64,000 nt of DNA from Bryobacteraceae bacterium (GCA_025056455.1 JANWVY010000006.1:62001-126000), one strand, 5' to 3'. Numbered from the stretch's first letter, positions 46,091-54,555 are shown. Numbers and translations: made by a program. The notes: a model not told the origin generated them from the letters alone.

Positions 46091-47100
46091 TGGGCAGCCA
46101 CCTGTCGCGGGGAGATGAAATGCTGCTGAGTAATCTGACGGAATTCCTCCGCGCAAATGCGGGCGAAACGCCGAATCTGCCGGCGTTGCCGCAGCAGCCG
46201 CGGTCCGTGCTTCAGCAAGGAAACATGCGCCCGAAACACAATAAACACGAGTTGCCAGGCCGAGTTGCCCTGTTGGAGAAATCCGTGAGCGGCGCCTGCG
46301 CCTGTAAAAATCGACACGCCATGCCAAAAATAACGCTCTAGGGCCGCCCAAGGTGTCCGCCACAGCATCGTCCCGGGAAAATTCTTGATCACCACGAACA
46401 GGCGGTTTCGCTCCACATAATAGGCTTTTAAAGGAGACGACGCGCCCGCCGTGGCCGAGTAGCGGTGCTCGACCACCGCACCCGGCGCGTAGGCGCACTT
46501 CCAGCCCGCCCACGTGGCCCGCAACCCGAGATCGGTTTCCTCGCAGTAGAGAAAGAAACTCTCGTCAAAGCCATCCAACTCCTCCAGCATCGTGCGGCGA
46601 TAGAGCGCCGCGCACCCCGAGGGAAACAACACGGCCTGGCCAGAGGCGAATTCCGAAGGAGGCTGACCATGACCGCGCTGTTTGCTGCTACCGTCCGAGC
46701 TGAGCAACATACCGGCTGAATCCAGGACGCCCTTTCCGGCCAAAAGTATCTGGCTTGCGCACATCCCGATTCTCTGGTCCTTCTCCATGGGCAAAATGAG
46801 TTCTTGAAGCCATTCCGGGCTGGCCACGGCATCGTCGTTCAGGGCCGCTACAAACGGCGTGTCCGTGGCGCGCCAAGCCTGGTTGATCGCCGCACCATAG
46901 CCCACATTCTGCGGATTCTCGATCAGCTCCACGCTCGGCGGCAGATCTTTCATCTGCCGGACTAACCTCTGGCCGCTGTTGTCAACCACCACGATCCGAA
47001 AATCGGAGCGGGTTTGCCGCATCACCGACCAAATACAATCTTCTAGTAAAGGCCCAGCCCGCAGCGTGGGAATCACGACGGTTACGCTCGGCGTCGACAA
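46087..47100 (-). CDS. GT2 glycosyltransferase, WbbL/rhamnosyltransferase-like
   Basis: A 337 aa GT-A family 2 enzyme and the first gene of the minus-strand glycan operon. TTG start at 47100. Blocks: VTVVIPTLRAGPLLEDCIWSV, RIVVVDNSGQR, NVGYGAAINQAWRAT, FVAALNDDAVASPEWLQEL (DxD-type), FPSGCAALYRRTMLEELDGFDESFFLYCEETDLGLRATWAGW, and YVERNRLFVVIKNFP. These are typical of enzymes that add rhamnose or galactose to lipid-linked glycans. TAAAAT on this strand (47112-47107) ends 6 nt before the TTG, so the message may be leaderless. The gene is divergent from the patatin gene 44 nt away. Confidence 0.87.
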   Translation of the reverse strand: MSTPSVTVVIPTLRAGPLLEDCIWSVMRQTRSDFRIVVVDNSGQRLVRQMKDLPPSVELIENPQNVGYGAAINQAWRATDTPFVAALNDDAVASPEWLQELILPMEKDQRIGMCASQILLAGKGVLDSAGMLLSSDGSSKQRGHGQPPSEFASGQAVLFPSGCAALYRRTMLEELDGFDESFFLYCEETDLGLRATWAGWKCAYAPGAVVEHRYSATAGASSPLKAYYVERNRLFVVIKNFPGTMLWRTPWAALERYFWHGVSIFTGAGAAHGFLQQGNSAWQLVFIVFRAHVSLLKHGPRLLRQRRQIRRFARICAEEFRQITQQHFISPRQVAAQ

Positions 47101-47144
47101 CCTTCGATTTTACGTCATACTTTGGGGTAGAAGATTTCCTGGCC

Positions 47145-47888
47145 ATGAAGCGAGCCTTGATTCTCTCTGGGGGTGGGATGTTCGGGGCCTGGCAAGCAGG
47201 GGCCTGGAGCGTGTTACGCGAGCGATTCCAGCCGCAAGTGGTCATCGGCGTCTCCGTGGGGAGCCTGAATGGATGGGCCATTGCCGGCGGATGTGATCCG
47301 CGAGAGCTCGAGGCGCGGTGGCTTGAGGCTTCCTCCACCTTGCGGGTCCGCTTGCGCCTTCCCCGCCGTGCCTGGGATGGCCTCCTCGAATTCTCCGAGA
47401 TCGAACCCTGGATCCGCCGCCTGCATGCCGACTACCAGCCCAAAATGGAGTACTACGCTATCCTGACCGATTTGCTGCGCATGAAGCCGCGGATGGTGGA
47501 GGGCCGGGAGGTCAGCTGGCGGCACCTGGCGGCCTCTTGCGCGCTGTTTGGACTGTTACCCCAACAGCGTATTGACCAGCGCATCTACACCGACGGCGGC
47601 GTAACCGGCGCCTTGCCGCTTTGGGCCGCTGATCCCGTCCACGCAACTCATGTCATCGCGCTCTCTTCCATGCCTCGCATGCCCTGGCTCATCCGAACTG
47701 CGCTCCGTCCCTTTCGTGCTTCGAAGTTCAACCGCCGACCCGCGCACACCGTGATCCTTTCCCCTTCCCACCAGCTTGGCGGCTGGCGCGATGCCATCTT
47801 CTTCGGGACACGCAACGTGCGCGAGTGGATCGAACAGGGCAAGCGCGACGCAAAAGCCTTTCTCGCCACCCAAAACATTTCGTTTTAG
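47145..47888 (+). CDS. Patatin-like phospholipase
   Basis: A 247 aa lipid acyl hydrolase of the patatin/RssA type. It starts almost at the oxyanion loop (KRALILSGGGMFGAWQAGA), then the nucleophile elbow VVIGVSVGSLNGWAIAGG (GxSxG, Ser about residue 38) and the catalytic Asp in RIYTDGGVTGALPLWAA (DGG). No signal peptide, so it is cytoplasmic or acts at the inner leaflet. The substrate is probably a phospholipid or acyl ester. The ATG lies 44 nt from the divergent glycosyltransferase start. The next gene begins 47 nt downstream. Confidence 0.85.
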   Translation: MKRALILSGGGMFGAWQAGAWSVLRERFQPQVVIGVSVGSLNGWAIAGGCDPRELEARWLEASSTLRVRLRLPRRAWDGLLEFSEIEPWIRRLHADYQPKMEYYAILTDLLRMKPRMVEGREVSWRHLAASCALFGLLPQQRIDQRIYTDGGVTGALPLWAADPVHATHVIALSSMPRMPWLIRTALRPFRASKFNRRPAHTVILSPSHQLGGWRDAIFFGTRNVREWIEQGKRDAKAFLATQNISF

Positions 47889-47935
47889 GTATGTTTCGTG
47901 GATGCCGTTTTGCGATAATGACGGTTCGCCTTGCC

Positions 47936-48292
47936 ATGCCTACTTACCGCATCTTCCGCCTGAAAGAACGAGAGCGCGAGAAATTCCGCTGGCTGCCGCA
48001 CACCTGCGGGGTCTCGCTGGTCAAGCCCAAGGAGTATGAGGAATCAGGCGTTGTAGAAGCCGAATCGCCTTACGCCGCATGGGCTGCACTGCGAAATACC
48101 GAGAAGCGGCTAGAAGTTGGAGACTTGCTAGAGGCGCCCGGTGGCTTGCTTCAAATTCTCAAATACATTGGCTTTGAAGAAGCAAAGTGGCAGGTCGCTG
48201 ACGCCAAGACGGAACCCGTGACACTGCCTGCTGCCTCGCCCGCTTCTTCTGCTGGCGCGACGGCTCAGACTTCTGGACAACCCGGAGATTGA
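47936..48292 (+). CDS. Conserved small acidic protein of unknown function
   Basis: A 118 aa soluble protein read from MPTYRIFRLKE at 47936 (an ATG at 47918 is an alternative). It has RWLPHTCGVSLVKPKEYEESGVVEAESPYAAWAALRN, then EVGDLLEAPGGLLQILKYIGFEEAKWQVAD, and an Ala/Ser/Pro-rich tail. The pattern resembles a small family I associate with Acidobacteria in which PYAAW and VGDLLE are constant; no function is known to me. GATAAT at 47914-47919 lies just upstream. The stop is 1 nt before the SDR start, so both are probably one operon. Confidence 0.6.
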   Translation: MPTYRIFRLKEREREKFRWLPHTCGVSLVKPKEYEESGVVEAESPYAAWAALRNTEKRLEVGDLLEAPGGLLQILKYIGFEEAKWQVADAKTEPVTLPAASPASSAGATAQTSGQPGD

Positions 48293-48293
48293 G

Positions 48294-48992
48294 ATGGCGC
48301 GGTTCGAAGGCAAAAATGTCCTCATTACCGGTCCCAAAGGGGGATTAGGAAGTGCCGTGACCCAGGCCTTCCTGGACGCTGGCGCCCGGGTGGCCGGCGT
48401 CTCTCGATCTATTCGCTCAGATGATTTCCCGTCGCCGAATTTTTTCGCCATCCCCGGCGAAATATCCAGTCTTGAGGCCGCTCGGCAGATTGTTGCCGCG
48501 GCCCAGCAGCGTCTCGGAGCCATTCATGCCCTCGTGCATCTGGTAGGGGCGTGGGAAGGAGGCCGGTCCGTCGCGGAGACCGATGACGCCACCTTTGAAC
48601 GCATGCTTCAGGTGAATCTTTGGTCAGCCATCCATATGATTCGCGCGGTCTTGCCTGGGATGCAAGCTAGCCGCCAAGGCCGCATTCTCGCCGTGGGCAG
48701 CAAGGCCGCGCTCGAGCCCCAAGCCAGCTCCTGCGCTTACAACGCTTCGAAAGCCGCGCTCCTGTCCCTGATTCGCACCACAGCCCTGGAGAACCGCCGC
48801 TTCGGAATTAGCGCAAACATTGTTCTTCCCGCCACCATTGATACTCCCGCCAACCGGCAAGCCATGCCCCAGGCGGACCCCAGTCAATGGGTTCAGCCAG
48901 CGCAAATCGCTGCTCTCCTCCTTCATTTGGCCTCCGAAGAAAGCGAGCAAATTTCTGGCGCAGCAATCCCCATCTATGGCCACAATCTCTGA
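48294..48992 (+). CDS. Short-chain dehydrogenase/reductase
   Basis: A 232 aa classical SDR. Cofactor loop VLITGPKGGLGSAVTQAF (TGxxxGxG), a LVHLVGAWEGG strand where NAG usually stands (here LVG), and the active site YNASKAALLSLIRT (YxxxK, about 155) with a serine in QASSCAYN before it. The C-terminal IPIYGHNL closes the Rossmann fold. NAD or NADP preference and substrate are not readable. The start follows the previous stop by 1 nt. Downstream it converges on the ATP-grasp gene, 51 nt away, with no terminator hairpin seen. Confidence 0.85.
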   Translation: MARFEGKNVLITGPKGGLGSAVTQAFLDAGARVAGVSRSIRSDDFPSPNFFAIPGEISSLEAARQIVAAAQQRLGAIHALVHLVGAWEGGRSVAETDDATFERMLQVNLWSAIHMIRAVLPGMQASRQGRILAVGSKAALEPQASSCAYNASKAALLSLIRTTALENRRFGISANIVLPATIDTPANRQAMPQADPSQWVQPAQIAALLLHLASEESEQISGAAIPIYGHNL

Positions 48993-49043
48993 ACACGCGC
49001 CTGACGCGTGGGCGGGGGAAAACAACTTGCGGCCCCCTTTCCT

Positions 49044-50255
49044 CTAGTCGGCGGGGCGGTCGCGCGGCGGCTGCGTCGCCATGAAATCCACTCGAACTCG
49101 CTGCGCATAGCTGGCCAGCAAGTCTTGCACCCGGGCGTAACTTGGCGAGCGCACGATCATCCCCACGTGGTGCCTCTTGCTCATGCGCCAAACGACTTCC
49201 GGATCATCATAAGCCGACGTGTCCGGGTGTTCTTGTCTTGCAAGCGACACCAGAAGTCCGGCGTATTCCTCTCGCAAAGGTTTTACCGAATAGGGTTGTT
49301 TGCCTCGAGCAAGCTCGAGTTTGGCCCACTCCGCCCAAAGATTCACCCCCGTGGCTGCCTCAATGAGCTCAGCGATATGAGCGCCTCCCACACGCGCGGA
49401 GGTCTCCAAAAAATACACCCTCCCATCGTGCCGGCTGCGAATAAATTCCGTATGCGAGACGCCGCGCACCATTCCCATCGCCTGGAGAACCATCCGGTTC
49501 TTTGCCAGCAGGGATTGTTCTTCCTCGGAGCCGCGTTCCAAAAGACTGGTCGTGAAGACCCCTCCCTTGTGGGACACATCAAGCGGCGGATGACCATAGC
49601 GGCTTGCCACGGCAAACAGAATTTCGCGTTCGTAAACGATCGTATCGACGTGATACACATCACCTGGAACGTAGCGTTCCACGAGATAGTAAGACTGCTC
49701 ATCGCCGAGCCGGTTCACGAAATTCCAAAACTCCTCTTGCGAGTGCGCCAGCTTGATGCCCATCGCCCCCGCGCTCAGCCGAGGCTTGAGCACCCAGGGC
49801 GGCGGCACGCGGTCCAGAAACTCCTGGATTTTGCGGTAATTCAACACGTGCACGAAGTCCGGAACATTCAACCCTTTTTCGAGCGCCTGCATGCGCATGG
49901 CGAGCTTATCGCGAAAATAGCGAGTCGTGGTTTGCCCCATGCCCGGAATCCGCAAATGCTCGCGGAGCGCCGCCGCCATCTCGAGATCAAAATCATCGAG
50001 CGGCACGAGAAGGTCGATGAACTGCGTGCGCGCAAGGTAGCTGACGGCCCGAATCGTATCGGCTTGATTCCACCGCTTGTCGTCATCGGGCATGTAGAAA
50101 ATCTCATCAATGCTTTCCTTCGGCCAGCGCGCTTTTTCCTTCAGGCTGAGCGAGGTGAGCAGCAGTAGGCGGGCGCCTTGGCGCTTGGCCTCCCGCAAGA
50201 AGTCATGGCCTTTTTCGTAACTGGCTAAGCAGAGAATCGTGGGAGCAGAGCACAT
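49044..50255 (-). CDS. ATP-grasp family ligase
   Basis: A 403 aa ATP-grasp enzyme, of the kind that joins a carboxylate to an amine or thiol through an acyl-phosphate. N-terminal Rossmann-like domain (ILCLASYEKGHDFLREAKRQGARLLLLT). Core with VPPPWVLKPRLSAGAMGIKLAHS (ATP-binding Lys and Gly-rich loop), YLVERYVPGDVYHVDTIVYE, GVSHTEFIRSRHDGRVYFLETSARVGGAHIAELIEAATGVNLWAE (the Glu and Asn/Ala-Arg metal/ATP block). Substrates are unknown; the architecture resembles the carbamoyl-phosphate-synthase-like and amino-acid ligase groups. It is downstream of rsmI with a 30-nt gap and GAGGG 9 nt before the ATG. There is a peptide-ligase-like feel but no biosynthetic neighbours. Confidence 0.82.
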   Translation of the reverse strand: MCSAPTILCLASYEKGHDFLREAKRQGARLLLLTSLSLKEKARWPKESIDEIFYMPDDDKRWNQADTIRAVSYLARTQFIDLLVPLDDFDLEMAAALREHLRIPGMGQTTTRYFRDKLAMRMQALEKGLNVPDFVHVLNYRKIQEFLDRVPPPWVLKPRLSAGAMGIKLAHSQEEFWNFVNRLGDEQSYYLVERYVPGDVYHVDTIVYEREILFAVASRYGHPPLDVSHKGGVFTTSLLERGSEEEQSLLAKNRMVLQAMGMVRGVSHTEFIRSRHDGRVYFLETSARVGGAHIAELIEAATGVNLWAEWAKLELARGKQPYSVKPLREEYAGLLVSLARQEHPDTSAYDDPEVVWRMSKRHHVGMIVRSPSYARVQDLLASYAQRVRVDFMATQPPRDRPAD

Positions 50256-50285
50256 GCTTTTGGACCCTCAACAAATGCCGCCACG

Positions 50286-51131
50286 CTACTGGCGGCGCGA
50301 AGTTTTTTCAAGGAAGCGGTAAAGCTCCCGTTTGGACAGTCCGTGATCTTTGGCCACGGCCTTTAGGGCTTGCATCCGGCTCATACCTTGAGCCAAATAG
50401 CGTTCCAGGGCAGCGCTAGGGTCGGACGGGATTCGAGCGGCTGGTTCGGCTACCGGCCCGGCTTTGGCAATCAGCACCGTCATCTCGCCGCGTACGGCCG
50501 GGCGTTGCTCCAGCATTTGGCGGATCGAGGCTGCTGAGCCGCGCAGAAATTCCTCGTGCACCTTGGTGAGTTCGCGCGCTACCACGACCGGCCGCTCCCC
50601 CAGCACCTGGGCGACATCTTCCAGCGAAGCCAAAATGCGGTGCGGGCTCTCATAAAAAATTAGCGTTGCGGGGAGATCTTTGAGTTCTTTAAGCTGCTGG
50701 ACTCGCTGGTTGCGCTTGGCGGGGAAAAACCCACCAAAATAGAACGCATCCGTGGGCAAACCGCTCGCACAGAGCGCCGTCACCGCGGCATTTGGCCCGG
50801 GGATCGCCGTCACCGCAACGCCGCGGGCAATGGCCTGGCGCACCAGCCGGTAGCCCGGGTCGGAAATGGTCGGAGTTCCGGCATCGGAAACGAGCGCTAC
50901 CGACACGCCTTCTTCCAAACGCTCGAGCAGGTGTTCGCAACGCTCCTTCTCATTGTGTTCATGAAAACTTACCAGGGGACGCCGCAGGCCCAGATGCTCG
51001 AGCAATTTTCGCGTCTGGCGAGTATCCTCGCAAGCAATCAGTCCTACCTCGGCGAGAATGCGCGCCGCGCGAGGGGAGAGATCTTCTAGGTTTCCGATTG
51101 GGGTAGCAACGATATACAGTGTTCCGCTCAC
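50286..51131 (-). CDS. rsmI: 16S rRNA (cytidine-1402-2'-O)-methyltransferase RsmI
   Basis: Methylates C1402 of 16S rRNA in the decoding centre. 281 aa from the GTG at 51131, normal length; the longer frame to 51386 runs into the divergent gene. Tetrapyrrole-methylase fold with all RsmI blocks: LYIVATPIGNLEDLSPRA, CEDTRQTRKLLEHLG, SFHEHNE, VALVSDAGTPTISDPGYRLV, AIPGPNAAVTALCASGLPTD, FYFGGFFPAK, FYESPHRI and ELTKVHEEFLRG. A C-terminal extension of 50 residues carries a small helical domain (MQALKAVAKDHGLSKRELYRFL). First gene of a pair with the ATP-grasp enzyme. Confidence 0.95.
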   Translation of the reverse strand: MSGTLYIVATPIGNLEDLSPRAARILAEVGLIACEDTRQTRKLLEHLGLRRPLVSFHEHNEKERCEHLLERLEEGVSVALVSDAGTPTISDPGYRLVRQAIARGVAVTAIPGPNAAVTALCASGLPTDAFYFGGFFPAKRNQRVQQLKELKDLPATLIFYESPHRILASLEDVAQVLGERPVVVARELTKVHEEFLRGSAASIRQMLEQRPAVRGEMTVLIAKAGPVAEPAARIPSDPSAALERYLAQGMSRMQALKAVAKDHGLSKRELYRFLEKTSRRQ

Positions 51132-51305
51132 AATCCCAGCTAAGGTTTCTCGCCAAATCACCGATAGAATAGCTTGAGTCCGCCTAGGGTCGCACTTTAC
51201 GATAATCGTTGGTGGCGGCCCTAGCGGTACCACCTGGGACAGCAGCGCCCGCCAGTGGGCTAGGGTGGCACCTCCCAGGCGAGAATCGTTTGTGAGACGC
51301 CACTC

Positions 51306-52508
51306 ATGGAAACCGTGCAGGCGCCCGGACACAGCTCGACCGTTGGCACTTCCTATGTCTGGGAAGGCCAAGGGGTCACCATCCATTTGGACTTCGCCGT
51401 TATCGACCGTCTGCTTGTCGAGGTGATGCGAGGATTTGGAGCGATTCCTCGCCGCGGAGCCGAGGTCGGCGGCCTGTTGCTCGGCAGCATCGAGCGCGGC
51501 TCAGAGCTCGTCATCCGGGTCACGGACTTTGAGCCCATCGCCTGTGAATACCGTCGTGGTCCCTCCTTTCTTCTTTCCGACACCGACCTGCTCATCTATG
51601 AAGGCGCTTTACTTCGCTATCGCGAAAGCCCGGAAAATAAGCTCTATCCAGTGGGCTGTTACCGCAGCCACACGCGCGAAGGCCTATCGCTCACCGCCCA
51701 AGATGTAAGTCACTTTGACAAATACTTCCCCGAGCCCGGTCAGGTATTTCTCCTCATTAAGCCATTCGCCACGCGGGTGAGCGTAGCCGGTTACTTTGTT
51801 CGCAGCAAAGACGGAACGCTGGATGCCGAGACTCCGTGTCATGAATTTCCCTTCCGCCGTAGAGAATTAGGAGGTGGGGCCACCCCAGCCTCGCGAGGCA
51901 AAGAATCCAGTCCGGCGGGTGCGCCACCCTCTTCGCAGAGCTCGGGCGCCACGGCGTGGCAAGCTGCGGCCGATATCCCCCCTGGACCGGCTTCCTCCAC
52001 TCAACCGCCGCTCGAGGAGTCGAGTTTTCTGCCTCCACCAGAGACTCTCTCAACGCCAGACTTCACAGGCGGAGCGCCTCTTTCTACGGAGGATTCAGAT
52101 TCTCCCGTTGCGCGCTTCCGCAAGCGAAATGTCTGGATTCCGTTGTCGTTTCTTTTCTTGCTCCTCGGTGTGCTGGTGGGCATGCAACTGGCCATCTCCT
52201 ACCGTCCTGCCAAGACAGCCTCCATGCTCAACGATGCATTCCGGCTTTCTCTCGGGGTTAGCCGCGCCGGCAATGATCTTCATGTTCGATGGGACCGGAC
52301 AAGCGTCGCGATCAAAAACGCCCAGCGCGGTGTGCTTACGATCGAAGATGGCTCCTACCGTGGTGTCGTCGACCTCGACGCGTTGCAACTTCAAAATCCC
52401 AATGTCTACTACCGGCACATCACGCCCGTGGTGCGTTTTCGCCTCGAGGTTTTTATTAAAGACAATCTCACGCTCGTCGAAACCTTAGAATGGCGCCAGG
52501 GATCTTAG
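51306..52508 (+). CDS. Degenerate JAMM/MPN domain protein with one transmembrane helix
   Basis: A 400 aa protein. Residues about 20-175 look like a JAB/MPN domain: AEVGGLLLGSIERGSELVIRVTDFEP, then VGCYRSHTREGLSLTAQDVSHFDKYFPEPGQVFLLIKP. In active JAMM metalloproteases this block reads GWYHSHP...D; here the first His is Arg and the Pro is Thr, so the zinc site (HxH...D) is broken. A Pro/Ser-rich linker runs from about 185 to 265. A transmembrane helix (WIPLSFLFLLLGVLVGMQLAI) follows at about 277-297, then a C-terminal beta-rich domain (LHVRWDRTSVAIKNAQRGVLTIEDGSYRGVVDLD). Topology suggests an MPN domain in the cytoplasm joined to a periplasmic domain. Role unknown. Confidence 0.55.
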   Translation: METVQAPGHSSTVGTSYVWEGQGVTIHLDFAVIDRLLVEVMRGFGAIPRRGAEVGGLLLGSIERGSELVIRVTDFEPIACEYRRGPSFLLSDTDLLIYEGALLRYRESPENKLYPVGCYRSHTREGLSLTAQDVSHFDKYFPEPGQVFLLIKPFATRVSVAGYFVRSKDGTLDAETPCHEFPFRRRELGGGATPASRGKESSPAGAPPSSQSSGATAWQAAADIPPGPASSTQPPLEESSFLPPPETLSTPDFTGGAPLSTEDSDSPVARFRKRNVWIPLSFLFLLLGVLVGMQLAISYRPAKTASMLNDAFRLSLGVSRAGNDLHVRWDRTSVAIKNAQRGVLTIEDGSYRGVVDLDALQLQNPNVYYRHITPVVRFRLEVFIKDNLTLVETLEWRQGS

Positions 52509-52625
52509 TCCCCAGCTCGGATCAAACTCGGAATTGCCCTCCCCACAAGCAGTTATGCCCTAGGACCAGTTTGGCAATTGACGCCATCTAGCCGGGGGGG
52601 TAGTCTTAAAGTAGCGGGTGTCTCG

Positions 52626-53180
52626 ATGACGCGTTATCTGCCTTCAAAGCAATATCAGTATGCCGGCGTAGCAGCCCTCGTGCTTGCGCTTTTTTGCGCC
52701 ATCCTGGCCTGGCAATGGCCCTTAATCTGGATTCCGGCCGGGCTGTTTCTGATCACGGGCGGCTTCATCCTAATCCTCGGATTCATGCCGGCCATCGAAC
52801 TTCACGAGACACATCTCGCCATCGGCGATCGCCTGATCGCTTGGGACGACATCAAACGGTTGGACCGCACTGGATTTATTAGCCCCTTGGTGCTTCACCT
52901 CACGCTCACTTCGAATCGGCGGATTCTATTGATTTATCCGGGCGGTCTTGAAGCATCTCATGCCTTGCTGCGCCACCTGCGCCGGATGTGCCGTCAAGCT
53001 CTCATTGACGGTATCCCCTACCGCCAGTTTTGGGGCGAAGCCATCCCCACACAAAACGAGCGCAAGCAAGCGCTTGCCGCCCCGAAGTATCACCTTTTGT
53101 TGCCCGACGACGAGGCCGAGGTAGAACGTCTTTATCAACGGCTGAAGTCGGTTGGTCATCTCGATCGTACGGAAGACTGA
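52626..53180 (+). CDS. Small membrane protein with PH-like domain, unknown
   Basis: A 184 aa protein from the ATG at 52626. Two adjacent transmembrane helices (YAGVAALVLALFCAILAWQW, LIWIPAGLFLITGGFILILGFM) are followed by a soluble region of alternating beta-strands and a final helix: AIELHETHLAIGDRLIAWDDIKRLDRTG, LVLHLTLTSNRRILLIYP. This resembles bacterial PH domains (YdbS/bPH type) in layout, but no motif is diagnostic. A second soluble part (YHLLLPDDEAEVERLYQRLKS) ends it. It lies 117 nt after the JAMM-like gene on the same strand. No function assigned. Confidence 0.5.
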   Translation: MTRYLPSKQYQYAGVAALVLALFCAILAWQWPLIWIPAGLFLITGGFILILGFMPAIELHETHLAIGDRLIAWDDIKRLDRTGFISPLVLHLTLTSNRRILLIYPGGLEASHALLRHLRRMCRQALIDGIPYRQFWGEAIPTQNERKQALAAPKYHLLLPDDEAEVERLYQRLKSVGHLDRTED

Positions 53181-53238
53181 GCGGCTTTTTGGGGTGCTGG
53201 AGCCGGTCTCTCGCCTGCCGCACAGCCGATCCTGCTTT

Positions 53239-53299
53239 ACCCCCAATTTCACCCCCAATTTTCTGGGTGGCCCAGTTTGCCTGACGGCCCAAGTTGCCT
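53239..53299 (+). repeat. Short degenerate direct repeats upstream of the tol operon
   Basis: ACCCCCAATTT occurs twice at 53239-53249 and 53251-53261 (12-bp period). GGCCCAGTTTGCCT (53269-53282) is then repeated as GGCCCAAGTTGCCT (53286-53299). CTGGG-TGG-CCCAG forms a hairpin across 53263-53275. No known element is recognised. They fill much of the 241-nt gap before tolQ. Confidence 0.5.
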
Positions 53300-53389
53300 C
53301 ATGCCCCAGTCAGCTTCCCGCTGCCATGCTGCGCGGTTCAGCGCTGTCAGCTCTTTCTCGCAACTCAACGCACTTGGGTACGCGTCCGT

Positions 53390-53395
53390 TATGAT
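53390..53395 (+). promoter_or_regulatory. -10 element of the tol-pal operon
   Basis: TATGAT followed by a predicted start near 53402. The leader carries AGAAAGGAGAC ending about 5 nt before the TTG at 53422. A matching -35 is not obvious. Confidence 0.4.
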
Positions 53396-53421
53396 AAGAA
53401 GCGGTACAGAAAGGAGACGGA

Positions 53422-54099
53422 TTGACGCCTGTTTGTGCGCTTTTCCAGGTCAGCCTATCGCAGTTAATTAACCTTCAAAAGCCCATTCCTCTCGCAGTTC
53501 TTCTCTTCCTTTTGGCCTTCTCGATTTTTTCCTGGTCACTCGTCTTCGCCAAATGGAGCATGCTCAAGAAGGCGCGGGCTGCCAATGTCCACTTTCTCCG
53601 GGCGTTCCGGAAAGCGCAGGGACTGGACGCGCTCGCCCTCGCCTCGGAGCAGTTCAAGGAGTCGCCGCTGGCGAATGTCTTCGGTTTCGGCTACGAAGAG
53701 GTGGAGCGGCAAGTCCGCACCGCAGGGCAACTCCGCAACAAAACCGCCATCGAACGCATGTTGCAGCTCGGGATCAGCCAAGAAACTGGACGGCTCGAAA
53801 ACCGCATGAACTGGCTTGCCACCACGGCCACGGTTTGTCCTTTTGTGGGGTTGTTTGGAACGGTGTGGGGCATCATCGAAGCGTTCAACGCCTTGAGCTT
53901 CTCCGGAGCCGCAAGTCTTCGAGCCGTAGGTCCGGGCATTGCTGATGCGCTCGTTGCCACTGCCATGGGCTTAGGAGCCGCCATCCCTGCCGCCATTTTT
54001 TATAACCACTTTGGTCACGTCATCAAGGAAATCGGTGTGCGCATGGATGAGTTCGCCCTCGAGTTCATGAACTTGACGGAAAGAACATTCGAGGAATAA
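53422..54099 (+). CDS. tolQ: TolQ/ExbB-type proton channel subunit
   Basis: Inner-membrane MotA/TolQ/ExbB protein that with TolR uses the proton gradient to energise TolA. 225 aa from a TTG with AGGAG just upstream. Transmembrane helix 1 is IPLAVLLFLLAFSIFSWSLVFAKW. Helices 2 and 3 are in WLATTATVCPFVGLFGTVWGIIEAF and GPGIADALVATAMGLGAAIPAAIFYN, the signature MotA_ExbB region (about 130-200). It is placed as TolQ because it is followed by tolR, tolA, tolB and pal. This is the first gene of that operon. Confidence 0.9.
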   Translation: MTPVCALFQVSLSQLINLQKPIPLAVLLFLLAFSIFSWSLVFAKWSMLKKARAANVHFLRAFRKAQGLDALALASEQFKESPLANVFGFGYEEVERQVRTAGQLRNKTAIERMLQLGISQETGRLENRMNWLATTATVCPFVGLFGTVWGIIEAFNALSFSGAASLRAVGPGIADALVATAMGLGAAIPAAIFYNHFGHVIKEIGVRMDEFALEFMNLTERTFEE

Positions 54100-54102
54100 C
54101 TC

Positions 54103-54555
54103 ATGGCGTTTTCGACCGGTGGGTTGGGAAACATGCGCCCTCGGCGCCGGGGCGACCTAGGCGTGATGTCGGAAATCAACGTCGTGCCCTTGGTGGACGT
54201 GGTGCTGGTCTTGCTCATCATTTTCATGCTGACCGCGCAAGTCATGGAATTTGGCCTTGAAATCGACGTGCCCAAGGTCAATCAGGAGCGGGCGAGTGCG
54301 CAGGAATTGCCAGTCATCTCAATGACCGCACAAGGCCTGGTCTATCTCAACGAGCGCGAGCTGAAGCTGGTCGATCTCAAAGATGAGGTTCTCCGCCGCT
54401 TCGGACCCCAGACGAAAGCTGTATACGTGCGAGCGGACAAAAACGTCACCTGGGATGTACTGGCGCAATTGGTCAGCGCGATCGGAGAGGCGAAACTCGA
54501 GGTGAGACTTGTCACCAAGCCTCAGGATCTCGCAGATCTCTCCCGGCGGCGCTAG
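54103..54555 (+). CDS. tolR: TolR/ExbD-type protein
   Basis: Partner of TolQ, anchored by one N-terminal transmembrane helix with the essential Asp: EINVVPLVDVVLVLLIIFMLTAQV (Asp at about residue 32). The periplasmic domain (EIDVPKVN, AVYVRADKNVTWDVLAQLVSAIGEAKLEVRLVTKP) has normal ExbD/TolR features. 150 aa, normal length. It starts 3 nt after tolQ. Confidence 0.93.
   Translation: MAFSTGGLGNMRPRRRGDLGVMSEINVVPLVDVVLVLLIIFMLTAQVMEFGLEIDVPKVNQERASAQELPVISMTAQGLVYLNERELKLVDLKDEVLRRFGPQTKAVYVRADKNVTWDVLAQLVSAIGEAKLEVRLVTKPQDLADLSRRR

Noticed and set aside
49008-50168. 386-codon open frame on the plus strand.
   Set aside because: It lies antisense to the well-supported ATP-grasp gene, has basic, histidine-rich composition and no recognisable domain. 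Long antisense frames are common at this GC content.
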